From: CAZJWR01 sp964549765
Lineage (GTDB): Bacteria; Zixibacteria; MSB-5A5; GN15; JAAZOE01
Assembly: GCA_964549765.1 (NCBI GenBank)
Contig: CAZJWR010000002.1
Location: 1 to 64,000 of the forward strand
Length of the DNA: 64,000 bases
Direction: 5' to 3'
In this document: positions 43,314 through 52,353 of the stretch, piece by piece
Numbering within the stretch: the stretch's first letter is position 1
Layout of the letters: each line of letters opens with the position of its first letter
Made by a program: the position numbers and the translations under genes
Notes under the pieces: model-generated
The model's input: only the letters and a program-made list of their open reading frames with translations
Told to the model about the DNA's origin: nothing
Databases searched by the model: none

Positions 43314-45404
43314 TCATCCTGCCGTCTTGACTTTCACGCGGGCGTCAACCACTTCCACCCCTTTGCCCTTGTCGAAAGCGAAGGCGGGATTGAGATCCAT
43401 CTCGTCGATTTCCGGGAAGTCCGAACACAACTGCGAGAGCCGCATCAGCGTTTCCGTCAGGGCGTCGATATCGGCCGGTTTCGCGCCCCGTGTGCCCTCG
43501 AGTATGGGATAACCTTTGATGCCGTGAATCATGCCCAAAGCGTCCTGTTGAGAAAGCGGCGCGAGGCGAAATTGCACGTCCTTCAGGGTTTCGACGAACA
43601 CGCCGCCCAGACCGAACATCAGCATCGGCGCCAGACCGGGGTTGGCCTTGGCGCCCATGATCACTTCCCGGCCGCCGGTGCGGTATTCCTGAAGGATGAA
43701 TCCGGGCTTGAATTCCTTGAACGCCGCCGACATCTCGTCGAACGCTTTGAGAAGTGCAGCTTCATTGGGAAGATCGAGATAGACCCCGCCGGCATCCGTC
43801 TTATGAACGATCGCTTCGGCATCCACCTTGAGGACCAGCGGATAGGTGAGTTTCGCGGCTTCTTTCTTCAGCTCGTCTTTGATCTTTATTCTCACGCTTT
43901 TCACGGCCGGTATGCCATAGCATTTCAGGAGTTCGAACACATCGGCTTGGGGGAGAAAAACATCTTTGCCGGAATACTGTCCAATGATTTCTTGAGAGCG
44001 TTTCTTATCGGATTCGAATGTTTGGTAGGCGGGCGCTTCCCGCTGCGCGATGCGGCCGTACTTGATCATCGCCGCCAGCGCTCGGGAGGCCGATTCGGGG
44101 TAATCGAAAACGGGGATGCCGCTCTGTCGGACCAGCCGGACGACCTCGCCGAATTTTTCTTCGATCGTCAGGATGATGCAGACGATCGGCTTGTCGGCGG
44201 CGGCGCCGATTTCGCCGAGTTTGCGGGCGACTGCTTCGCAGTCGACAAACGGCGGCGTCACAAAATTGAGAATCAGCGAATCGATGTTGGGGTCTTTCAG
44301 AAGCGCCTCGACCGCGCCGCCATATTCCTTGGCGCCGGCGGTGGCGATGACGTCGACCGGATTGGAAACGATCGCTTCGGAGAAGAGGAGTTCCCCGAGG
44401 GTCTTTCCCGTCTGCGGGCTCAGTTCGGCCAGTTTCAGGCCGGCGGCGATGCATTCATCGACGGCGATAATGGCCGGGCCGCCGGTGTTGGTGACGATGA
44501 CGACCTTATCGGATTTGGGGACGGGCTGGGTCGAAAAGGCGATGGCGGCTTCTATCATCTCCTGCTGGGTATCGAAACGAAGCACGCCGCCCTTTTCGAA
44601 AATCGCGTTGGCCAGCGTATCCTGCTCGATCATCGAGCCGGTATGCGAGGCCACGGCCCGGACGCCTTCCGAGGTTTTCCCGGCTTTCAGCGTCAGGATC
44701 GGTTTCTTTTTTGTCACCCGCTTTGCCACTTCGAGAAAGCCGGCGGGATCCGAGAGAGTTTCGATATGGGTCATGATGACTTTGGCATCGTCGTCTTGAC
44801 CGAAATAATCGATGATTTCATTCATGCTCACATCGGCCTCGTTCCCGAAGCTGGCGTACATGCGTATGCCCATGCCGATGCGATACAACTGCAATTTCAA
44901 CGTTTCGCCAACGCCGCCGCTCTGGGCGACGATAGAAATATTGCCGGGAGTCATGGGTACGAATGTGAAATTCGCATAGACCGATACGGCCGGATCGGAA
45001 TTTTGTATGCCTTGCGAGTTTGGCCCATAAATCCGCATGCCGTATTTGTGCGCGATATCGACGATCTGTTTTTCGAGTTTCCGTCCCTCCTCGCCGACCT
45101 CTTTGAATCCGGCGGTGTGGACGATGGCGTACTTAACGCCTTTCTTGCCGCATTCTTCGAGGACGGAGGGGACGAGCGTGTTCTTGATCGAAATATTGAC
45201 GAGGTCGATCTCATCGGGGACATCGTTCACAGAGGCGTAGGTCTTGAAGCTTTTGATGGATTTCGACTTCGGATTGATGGGGTAGATGGGTCCTTTGAAA
45301 TTATGATCAACGAGATTCTGGATGACAATATGCCCTATACTCAGAGGATTATTGGAAGCGCCGATAATCGCCACCGATCGGGGCTTGAATAAGCCGTCAA
45401 GCAT
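43314..45404 (-). CDS. ADP-forming acyl-CoA synthetase (fused alpha-beta)
   Basis: A 696-residue protein. The N-terminal CoA-binding domain (VAIIGASNNPLSIGHIV; IYGPNSQGI) is followed by the ligase domain with the phosphohistidine in AVASHTGSM, then a C-terminal ATP-grasp domain (residues about 480-690; PLVLKVDAEAIVHKTDAGG, GGREVIMGAKANPGLAPM). Such enzymes interconvert acid + CoA + ATP with acyl-CoA + ADP + phosphate and can run towards ATP synthesis. No AMP-forming benzoate-CoA ligase is in the segment, so this may activate the aromatic acid or harvest ATP from an end-product acyl-CoA. The start overlaps the activase gene by 8 bp. Confidence 0.88.
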   Translation of the reverse strand: MLDGLFKPRSVAIIGASNNPLSIGHIVIQNLVDHNFKGPIYPINPKSKSIKSFKTYASVNDVPDEIDLVNISIKNTLVPSVLEECGKKGVKYAIVHTAGFKEVGEEGRKLEKQIVDIAHKYGMRIYGPNSQGIQNSDPAVSVYANFTFVPMTPGNISIVAQSGGVGETLKLQLYRIGMGIRMYASFGNEADVSMNEIIDYFGQDDDAKVIMTHIETLSDPAGFLEVAKRVTKKKPILTLKAGKTSEGVRAVASHTGSMIEQDTLANAIFEKGGVLRFDTQQEMIEAAIAFSTQPVPKSDKVVIVTNTGGPAIIAVDECIAAGLKLAELSPQTGKTLGELLFSEAIVSNPVDVIATAGAKEYGGAVEALLKDPNIDSLILNFVTPPFVDCEAVARKLGEIGAAADKPIVCIILTIEEKFGEVVRLVRQSGIPVFDYPESASRALAAMIKYGRIAQREAPAYQTFESDKKRSQEIIGQYSGKDVFLPQADVFELLKCYGIPAVKSVRIKIKDELKKEAAKLTYPLVLKVDAEAIVHKTDAGGVYLDLPNEAALLKAFDEMSAAFKEFKPGFILQEYRTGGREVIMGAKANPGLAPMLMFGLGGVFVETLKDVQFRLAPLSQQDALGMIHGIKGYPILEGTRGAKPADIDALTETLMRLSQLCSDFPEIDEMDLNPAFAFDKGKGVEVVDARVKVKTAG

Positions 45405-46182
45405 CTTGACCTCCTTGATGTTTTAATGCATACAGGGCCGCTCCAAGAGCGCCCGTCAGCTGCGGGAGAGGGGGAACGAATATTCTGCTGCTCGTCTTTT
45501 CCTCGAACATGGTGACAAGATATGGATTGTATGCCACGACTCCCCCGCTCATTACTATCGAACCGTTCATCGAGTCCATTTCGAGGACCCGCTTGATGAT
45601 CGAATTAAACAGCCCCTTGATGATATCGGCCACGTCGACGCCTTCGCGAATTTTAGCCAGAATTTCCGTTCCGGTAAATACCGTGCAATAGCTGCCCAGT
45701 TCGATGTTGTTTTTCGCGCTCCCGGCCATGTCGTTCAACCGCCCCAGGTCTATCCGCAGCCGGTACGCCATTTCTTCCAGAAACGCTCCGGTTCCGGCGG
45801 CGCATTTGCGGTTCATTTTGAATCCGGTTCGTTTGCCGTCGTCGTCAATCTTGATGATTTTATTATCCTGCCCGCCGATATCGACCAGAGTATGGGCCTG
45901 CGGAAAATGATGGAAACTTCCCTCGGCGTGGCAACTGATTTCCGTCCTTGTTTCGTCGGCGTACGAGACATTGCGCCGGCCGTATCCGGTTGTGACGACA
46001 ACAAATGTGTCATCGTCGCGGCATCCGGCCTGTTCGCGCGCGGCAGCATAGGCGCGGTCGGCGGCGGCGCTGAAATCGGCCGCGGAATCGTTTACCGCAT
46101 GGCCGCGCACATCCTTTTTTTCATCGATAATAATCGCCTTGGTGGTCGAGGCGCCAATATCGATACCGACAAAGTACTTCAT
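45397..46182 (-). CDS. Activase of the BadF/BcrA/HgdC family
   Basis: A 261-residue ASKHA ATPase: phosphate motif GIDIGASTTKAIIID, LVDIGGQDNKIIKI, and both bridging-cluster cysteines in NRKCAAGTGAF and GSYCTVFTGTE. In the homodimer a single 4Fe-4S cluster would sit between the subunits; ATP hydrolysis drives low-potential electron transfer to a dehydratase or reductase. It is only 35 bp from the dehydratase-type gene upstream, its likely partner, and is distinct from the BzdP/BzdQ activase pair further up. Confidence 0.9.
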   Translation of the reverse strand: MKYFVGIDIGASTTKAIIIDEKKDVRGHAVNDSAADFSAAADRAYAAAREQAGCRDDDTFVVVTTGYGRRNVSYADETRTEISCHAEGSFHHFPQAHTLVDIGGQDNKIIKIDDDGKRTGFKMNRKCAAGTGAFLEEMAYRLRIDLGRLNDMAGSAKNNIELGSYCTVFTGTEILAKIREGVDVADIIKGLFNSIIKRVLEMDSMNGSIVMSGGVVAYNPYLVTMFEEKTSSRIFVPPLPQLTGALGAALYALKHQGGQDA

Positions 46183-46217
46183 TCAGTTTGTCAGGTCCCA
46201 CACGTAGAGAAGAATTA

Positions 46218-47462
46218 TTACCGGGCCTCCAGTTGCTCAATGAAGGCTTCTATATTCGTTTTGGCCTGCTCTTCGGAGTAGCAGCGCAGGTCGTTGAGAT
46301 CGCCGTTTATGGTCAGGGCGGGAATACCCAGCCGTTTTTCGAGCCGTTCGGGCATGCCGTAGCGGTTGTTTGAATTATTCGGGCAGGTTTTGGAATCGTG
46401 GAACAGGATCCCGTCCAGTTTGAAACGGCGAACCATATCTTCGATATATTGCTCTTTGAAATTCTCGTCTCGCACAATAAAAATTTCGGTATACGCCCGG
46501 GCCATGCTCAGGAAAGGATCGGCCGGGTCGAACGCCTCAAAAATCCAGCTGTTGCAATAGGTCGAGGTTATCACGGCCGCTTTGAGGCCGATGAAAAATT
46601 CGGACAGGTCGCGTAGTTTGCCCCAGATCGGCATGCCTTCCCAATAGAGGCGATACTTCTCACCTTCGACCGCCCCCTCTTTGTTGGCGACCCGTTCTTC
46701 CAGCTCTTTCAGCAACAACTCATAATAGTCGACGGCCGTCTGCGATCCGCGCAGGATGACGGCGGGGCCCATATGAATGGTGGCGTCGAAAAAGCTCATG
46801 GGAGCTGGCGAGGCCATATTCGTCTCAAGGACTTTTTTCCAAAGGTCGCTGCATTTCTTGGACATGGCCAGCGATTCCCGGAATTTGTCGATGTCGAATT
46901 TATTGCCCGAAATTTTTACCAGAGGCGGGATGAGGTCTTCGATCTGCCGGACGATACCGGCCAGGATGTCGTCGGTGATGTGCCCGATGTTGCGGAAGGT
47001 GGAGATGCCCATGATCGGAACCTGCAATTCGCGGGCATACCATGACAGCCAGTCCTGCACGTCTCGGCATTGATTGGTGTTGAACATGAGCACATCCGGT
47101 TTCGGGACGCCCTCGATGCCCTTGTAAGCAAGCGACAGCGGCGTTTGCTTCTTGAGGAACGATCCGATGTCGCTGGTCAGGTAGGAACAAATGTCCGGCG
47201 AATACCCGATGGCATTGGTTGCCGGGATGCAGTCGGTGGCCATCCGTGTGGCCCCCAGCATGGCGCCGTGGTTTTCCGGATAGTAAACGAGAAACCCCAG
47301 GCTCAACAGAAGCTCCGCCGGTCCGACGCTGGTGCACCAGGCGATTTTTTTCGTTCCCTCTCGGGCCGCCGCATCCATCTCATAGAAATAATCGGCCATG
47401 ATTTTCTTCATTTGGCCGGTGGCCTGGATTTTCTTGATGGTGGCTTTGTTGTCAGCGCTCAT
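46218..47462 (-). CDS. Solitary 2-hydroxyacyl-CoA dehydratase/BCR-type subunit
   Basis: A 414-residue protein of the HgdB/BcrB/BzdO superfamily. Cysteines lie at WCTS (43), TDC (78), SPDICSYL (92), NQCRD (132), TYCNSW (303), DSKTCPNNSN (360) and LRC (394); the DICSYL motif matches DLCSYM of BzdO. Known dehydratases and benzoyl-CoA reductases have two unlike subunits, but only one is encoded here, with one activase. That matches the layout of double-cubane cluster proteins (YjiM/YjiL type) or a homodimeric enzyme. Neighbours (thiolase, 3-hydroxyacyl-CoA dehydrogenase, acyl-CoA synthetase) suggest a CoA ester substrate. Confidence 0.85.
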   Translation of the reverse strand: MSADNKATIKKIQATGQMKKIMADYFYEMDAAAREGTKKIAWCTSVGPAELLLSLGFLVYYPENHGAMLGATRMATDCIPATNAIGYSPDICSYLTSDIGSFLKKQTPLSLAYKGIEGVPKPDVLMFNTNQCRDVQDWLSWYARELQVPIMGISTFRNIGHITDDILAGIVRQIEDLIPPLVKISGNKFDIDKFRESLAMSKKCSDLWKKVLETNMASPAPMSFFDATIHMGPAVILRGSQTAVDYYELLLKELEERVANKEGAVEGEKYRLYWEGMPIWGKLRDLSEFFIGLKAAVITSTYCNSWIFEAFDPADPFLSMARAYTEIFIVRDENFKEQYIEDMVRRFKLDGILFHDSKTCPNNSNNRYGMPERLEKRLGIPALTINGDLNDLRCYSEEQAKTNIEAFIEQLEAR

Positions 47463-47512
47463 GGCATTCTCCTCAGAAGAATTTGTCTTCCGTGCAACCG
47501 ACTATATTTTCG

Positions 47513-49591
47513 CTATACATTCATCGTTTTGGAGCAGGCCGCTCCAATCACACCGCCCCGGCACAACGGGGAACTCATAAATCCAGCAGAATGCTTGGCC
47601 TGTACGCCAAGGGCATCCGCCAAAGGCGCGCCGCACGATTCCCGGATGCAATCCATGATTGCTTTCCGCGCCGATTCGACAGCGGGATTACCGGAATCGG
47701 GCAGGCCGGTTTCGTCCGGGATTCCGCTCAGCGCCTTCTCGACGATTTTTCTTTGTGGCGGGGCACTCCCGTCGCCGGATGCGATTTTCCAGACCATCTG
47801 AATGGCGTCATCCATCGGCCCGGCATAATCGACCAGCCAGCCGACGGCGTCGGCGGCCGGGATCGCTTTGCCGGTCAGCAGCAGGTTGATAATTTTCGGC
47901 CAGCCTTCGGGACGGGATTTCCTAAACGACCAATGGCATCCCTCCATGCCGGGGATAACCGGTAGAGTGACTTCGGGCATGCCGAGGACGCTCGCATTTA
48001 ATGCAACGAGGTAATGGCAATGCATCATCAGCTCCAGCATGCCGCCCAGGCAGCGTTTGCCGTTAATGAATCCCACCGAGGTCTTGAAATCGTTCGCCAG
48101 CCGCCGGGCCGTCTGCGACCACGCCGTCGATATCCGCAGGCCCTGGTCACTGTCCTCCAGCGCCGGGAAAAATTCGCTGGTGTCGGCGCCGACCAATTGC
48201 GACGACAGATGGAAATCGCCGGTGACGATGACGCGGTCGATTTTTTCATTCACCAGCCAGTCAATGGCCCGGTTCAATTCGGCGTCGACGTCGCTATTGT
48301 AGCTTTCGCGGCCAAGCGTAATAATGCCGACCTTACCGTCGTGCTCGGCGTTGACATACAATTGCTGCCATTCGGCATTTTCGATCTTTCCGAAGACATC
48401 CGGATTCCAGGGGGATTCGGCGGCCTCCGGATGGAGTTTATGATATTCTTCGACGCGCTTGATGGCCTTATCGGGCCCGATTTCGCGGATGTAGGCAAGG
48501 ATGCCCTTGCGGAACTGGGCGCACAATTCGCCGATGGCGTTGATGTGCGACAGGTGCGAACGGTTTTCCTGAAGCATCAGGCCGGTCATTTGGATGGTTG
48601 GACCTGCAACCCAGTTCAGGAATTCGTCCTCGTCGTCCATGGTCCAATCGACCACGGGGCGGAAATGATTCATGGGATACCAGTTCTGCCCGCTTGTTTT
48701 GCGTTCCACCAGGTCTGCCGTCGGCGTGAACAGGTCGCCGTATTTTTCGCTCAGGTGATGCAGGCACGACCAGGTCAGGAAATTGGCGCCGGCGGCGCCG
48801 ATGGCGTCATGCGCCCGGAACGGGTTCGGGCCGAGCGTCTTGCGTACGAATTTGTCGATTTTCCAGAACGGCATGTTCGAGGCGCGATGATACCGCAGTG
48901 CGGCCAGAGTCAGGCCGCAGAAGAGCACATCGAGGACGAACGACCAATAATCGCTGACCGGCATGGGGATCAACCCTACCGACCAGAGAAGCTGTGTGAT
49001 CGGCGAAGTGTTCGACTCGACAATTTCGAAGACCTTATTTATCTGATGCGGAAAGGCCGGATGCGCGATTCCGACGCCCAGTTCCGAGCTGGGAAATCCC
49101 GACGTGACGGAACGAATTTCCGCCTTGGGAAAGGCCTCACGGAAGACACCGTAATGGGCCTTTTTGATATCGAGGATTTCCGGGATCGCTTCGAGCAGAA
49201 AGCGGGGCTGCAGCCGCTTCAATTCCGACGGCAGGCGGCGGCCGTCGTAATTCAGCCTGATGACATTGCCCATGATTTCGTCGGCGCGCTGTTGGCCGAA
49301 CGAACCCCTGAGGCCCTGATATTGCATGCCGAGGCCGTCCGGGGCGCCGGGGAAATCGAGGCCGACGATCGGGACGTTATAGGGGAGAAGCCGTGAACCG
49401 AACTGCATGGTTTTGCCGGCGCCGACGATGCCGTTGGCTCCGGAAATGACCATCGCGCCGCGTTCGCCCGCCGGGCCGAAAATGTGATCCACCAGATTTT
49501 CCGCCGTGACGGGGAGGCGGCCGTTTTGAAAGATCTCCAGGACGTGTCCCAGACCGAGAGTATCCGTGGTTGGCTGTCTTAGTGCTTTCAT
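47513..49591 (-). CDS. 3-Hydroxyacyl-CoA dehydrogenase/crotonase fusion
   Basis: A 692-residue protein. The N-terminal half resembles 3-hydroxyacyl-CoA dehydrogenase: an NAD site with an unusual GANGIVGAG loop, GIAHPAFPHQINKVFEIVES (family pattern HFFNPxxxxxLVEV) and LGPNPFRAHDAIG. The C-terminal half (from about residue 425) is a crotonase domain (GKRCLGGMLELMMHC; GMPEVTLPVIPG). FadB-type proteins have the opposite order. In this pathway it could oxidise 3-hydroxypimeloyl-CoA formed by Oah. It overlaps the thiolase gene by 4 bp. Confidence 0.8.
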   Translation of the reverse strand: MKALRQPTTDTLGLGHVLEIFQNGRLPVTAENLVDHIFGPAGERGAMVISGANGIVGAGKTMQFGSRLLPYNVPIVGLDFPGAPDGLGMQYQGLRGSFGQQRADEIMGNVIRLNYDGRRLPSELKRLQPRFLLEAIPEILDIKKAHYGVFREAFPKAEIRSVTSGFPSSELGVGIAHPAFPHQINKVFEIVESNTSPITQLLWSVGLIPMPVSDYWSFVLDVLFCGLTLAALRYHRASNMPFWKIDKFVRKTLGPNPFRAHDAIGAAGANFLTWSCLHHLSEKYGDLFTPTADLVERKTSGQNWYPMNHFRPVVDWTMDDEDEFLNWVAGPTIQMTGLMLQENRSHLSHINAIGELCAQFRKGILAYIREIGPDKAIKRVEEYHKLHPEAAESPWNPDVFGKIENAEWQQLYVNAEHDGKVGIITLGRESYNSDVDAELNRAIDWLVNEKIDRVIVTGDFHLSSQLVGADTSEFFPALEDSDQGLRISTAWSQTARRLANDFKTSVGFINGKRCLGGMLELMMHCHYLVALNASVLGMPEVTLPVIPGMEGCHWSFRKSRPEGWPKIINLLLTGKAIPAADAVGWLVDYAGPMDDAIQMVWKIASGDGSAPPQRKIVEKALSGIPDETGLPDSGNPAVESARKAIMDCIRESCGAPLADALGVQAKHSAGFMSSPLCRGGVIGAACSKTMNV

Positions 49592-50802
49592 TTCCGGCTC
49601 CCTCCGTCCGTGACTTTGAGGACTGCGGCGATGCCGACATCGCCCGCAGCGCAGCCGAAGACCAGCGCGTACCCACCGCCGAGATCGACGGTTTCCTCCA
49701 GAGCTTCAATTATCACCCTGGTCAGAGTCGGTCCCTGGGGATGTCCCCATACCAGCGGGCAGCCGGTGGTGTTCATCTTGTGCCAATCGCAGTCGAACAC
49801 TTTGGCGAAGATGACATCGTTGACGGCGAACGGATTATGATTTTTCATGACGGCCATATCGTCTATGGTCAGGCCGGTTTTGTCGAACAATTTTTGAACC
49901 GCCAAAACAGGCGCTTCCGGCATGAGGCTGGGAAGAGTCCGCACTTCGGCTTTGGCAATGATCTGAATATCTATTTCCGGTCGCGGGCTCAACTCGCGCG
50001 CCTTCTCTTTGGTTGTCACCAGCAAGGTCGCCATGCCGTCGGAAGCGTGCGTTTGTGTTCCCGCCGTAACGCAGGTATCGAGTTCGCGCATGGTCCTCAG
50101 ACTATCGAGGGTAATCTGCCGGACGCCCATATCGGAATCGATCCTTCCCAGCGGGCGGCCCTGAATGTTGAGCACATCGAGCGGCACCAGGACCTTATCG
50201 AGAAATCCCGAATTTTTCGCCTCGAAATACTGCTGGTAGCGATAGAAAGCCAGCTCGTCCACTTCCCGGCGATCGGTCTTGTACTTGCGGGCCGATTGTC
50301 CGGCACAGGCGATCATGGCGTTACCGGTGGCGGGATCGAAGCCGAAGTTGTCCCAGACGTCGCTGAGCACTTCGGTCCGGCGGTAAGCGCGGCGTTCGGG
50401 AAAGACGCCAACGGGTGAATCGCTGGTGCGATCGAAGGTCAGCACGCCGACGACATCGTTCGATCCGCCCTGCACCTCGGCGGCAGCCGCAACGACCGCT
50501 TGAAGTCCGGTGGCGCAGGCCTGTTCCATATGGTAACCGGGGATTCGCCGTCCCAGGCAACTGGAGACGAGGGGCGCCGTCCAGAATTTGAAATGCCAGG
50601 GGATGGTTGATCCGATAATGAGGTAGTCGAGTTCACTGGTGGGGATTTTGCGCAGTCCCATGATTCTGCTCATGGCTTCGCCGGCGAACTGGCCGATATT
50701 GACTTCCGCCAAGGCGGACATCTGCCAGGCCGGGAAATAACTGCTGCCCCAGGCGCCATAGGGGACTCTCGCATCGGCGAACCGTGGAGCCGTTTCTTTC
50801 AT
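49588..50802 (-). CDS. Thiolase, possibly 3-oxopimeloyl-CoA thiolase
   Basis: A 404-residue thiolase: nucleophile cysteine in EQACATGLQAVV, histidine region MKNHNPFAVND, GHPQGPTLTR and the second catalytic cysteine in FGCAAGDVGIAAVL. The start at 50802 has AAGGAG upstream; the in-frame extension to 50910 is rejected. It is the first gene of the second block and is translationally coupled to the dehydrogenase/crotonase fusion. The pair would convert 3-hydroxypimeloyl-CoA to glutaryl-CoA and acetyl-CoA; this is inferred from context. Confidence 0.85.
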   Translation of the reverse strand: MKETAPRFADARVPYGAWGSSYFPAWQMSALAEVNIGQFAGEAMSRIMGLRKIPTSELDYLIIGSTIPWHFKFWTAPLVSSCLGRRIPGYHMEQACATGLQAVVAAAAEVQGGSNDVVGVLTFDRTSDSPVGVFPERRAYRRTEVLSDVWDNFGFDPATGNAMIACAGQSARKYKTDRREVDELAFYRYQQYFEAKNSGFLDKVLVPLDVLNIQGRPLGRIDSDMGVRQITLDSLRTMRELDTCVTAGTQTHASDGMATLLVTTKEKARELSPRPEIDIQIIAKAEVRTLPSLMPEAPVLAVQKLFDKTGLTIDDMAVMKNHNPFAVNDVIFAKVFDCDWHKMNTTGCPLVWGHPQGPTLTRVIIEALEETVDLGGGYALVFGCAAGDVGIAAVLKVTDGGSRK

Positions 50803-51137
50803 TACCAACTCCTTCGATCGTAATTTATGTGGTGCAGATGGTGCAAATCGCTCATGACGTCCGGATAAGCCGTTTCGGCGAGAAAAATCGCCGATGGGGA
50901 GAATGTCCATTCGCTCGCGACAGATACCGGGGATTCCATGTCTTCAAACCGCCTTCCGCTGCTTATCCCTGAACAACGTACCCGAAGCGGCCGAATAGGT
51001 TGCGTGAATTCGACGTCTCCGGATCGGTCATCTTATGTCCTGATTTACCATCCTAATGAAAATCGACCTTCGTCGCAAGCGATTTTTGGTTTTCCCTGAC
51101 GTGCGCGATCACGCGTCGGGCCGCAACAGCGGCGGGT
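50803..51137. other. Non-coding gap between the Moco genes and the thiolase operon
   Basis: 335 bp with no credible gene. It probably holds the promoter of the thiolase-led operon on the minus strand, but I found no box pair with good spacing. Confidence 0.5.
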
Positions 51138-52352
51138 TCACGGATAAAATCGGGAATCTATTATTTCCACGACAACCGCCTCGCCTTTGCCGATTGTCCT
51201 GCTTCCGCCCTCGGTCAATATCAGGCCGTTGATTCCCCGGATGGACGATAATCTTCCCGATTCCTGCCCAATCACCGGATGAGCGACCACGCCATTGTCT
51301 GTCGATTCCAGTCTGGCGCCGATGATCATGAACCGGTTTCCCGATATGTGGAGGTCATCACCCAGCGTGGCCGATATCACACGCCGCTGATGCGGAATGC
51401 CGCACAGCAGAGAGATTATCCGCTTTACATAGAGATGGTATCCCACCACGGCGCTGACCGGGTTGCCAGGCAGGCTGATCAGCCAACGGCCGCCGAAAGA
51501 AGCTATCAGCGTCGGTTTGCCCGGCTTGACGGCGAGCTTGTGGAAGAGAATGTCTCCGCCCATCCTCTCCACCACGCCGGGAATGTAATCATAATCACCC
51601 ATCGATACGCCCCCGGTGGAGATAACCAGATCGTGACGTTCGAGCAGGCTCCGAAGTCTATTACCGAAGCTATCGCGATCGTTGGGAGAAACTCGTTCAC
51701 GTATGTCCACCGGGAAAATGTCGTTCAGCAGCAGAGCATACAGCGAAGCGAGATTGGCGTCGTAGATTTGCCCGTAAGCCAGCTTTTCGCCCGGTGCGAC
51801 GATCTCCGGGCCGGTGGATATGACGGCAGTTCGCGGTTTCGGGATGATCGACACTTCGGTCATGCCCAATGACGCGAGTATCCCGATGTCAGGCGGCTGC
51901 AAAATGTTCCCATCCTCGAAGATCATCTGGCCGGCGGTCATATCATTCCCAAATGGCCTGACGAAATCTCCCCGGCGCGGCATACTTCGGATTAAGGCAT
52001 GGTCGGATTCGACGGCGATGTCTTCAATCTTTATGACCGTATCGGCTCCCTGTGGCAGCGGCGCACCGGTCATGATTTTGCAGACATGGCCGTCTTTCAG
52101 CGTCGGCGGTTCTGTGGGGCCAGCGGCAATAATCGATTGGATGGGCAGCCGCCACGGTCCGTCGCCGTCGATATCGGCGATACGGACGGCGATGCCGTCC
52201 ATGGAGGAGGCCGGAAATTCTGGGACATTGATGGCCGCAATGATATTTTCGGCGATACGGCAGCCGATGGCTTGATCCAATGGCACGCGCGCCGGCGGAA
52301 GGTGTTTCACCGCCGCGTCGATTCGCGACCAGGCTTCGTGCAAAGTAATCAT
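51138..52352 (-). CDS. moeA: Molybdopterin molybdenumtransferase MoeA
   Basis: A 404-residue enzyme of normal length that inserts molybdate into adenylated molybdopterin. Motifs are FPASSMDGIAV, KIMTGAPLPQGADTVI, PRRGDFVRPFGNDM, STGGVSMGDYDYIPGV and the LPGNPVSAVVGY loop. It starts one base after the MOSC gene stop. Last gene of the Moco set downstream of the benzoyl-CoA reductase genes. Confidence 0.95.
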   Translation of the reverse strand: MITLHEAWSRIDAAVKHLPPARVPLDQAIGCRIAENIIAAINVPEFPASSMDGIAVRIADIDGDGPWRLPIQSIIAAGPTEPPTLKDGHVCKIMTGAPLPQGADTVIKIEDIAVESDHALIRSMPRRGDFVRPFGNDMTAGQMIFEDGNILQPPDIGILASLGMTEVSIIPKPRTAVISTGPEIVAPGEKLAYGQIYDANLASLYALLLNDIFPVDIRERVSPNDRDSFGNRLRSLLERHDLVISTGGVSMGDYDYIPGVVERMGGDILFHKLAVKPGKPTLIASFGGRWLISLPGNPVSAVVGYHLYVKRIISLLCGIPHQRRVISATLGDDLHISGNRFMIIGARLESTDNGVVAHPVIGQESGRLSSIRGINGLILTEGGSRTIGKGEAVVVEIIDSRFYP

Positions 52353-52353
52353 A

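Noticed and set aside
43221..45392. A 723-codon open frame on the plus strand
   Set aside because: It is exactly opposite the ADP-forming acyl-CoA synthetase gene and has low-complexity, charged antisense-type composition with no recognisable domain. GC-rich codon use on the real strand creates it.
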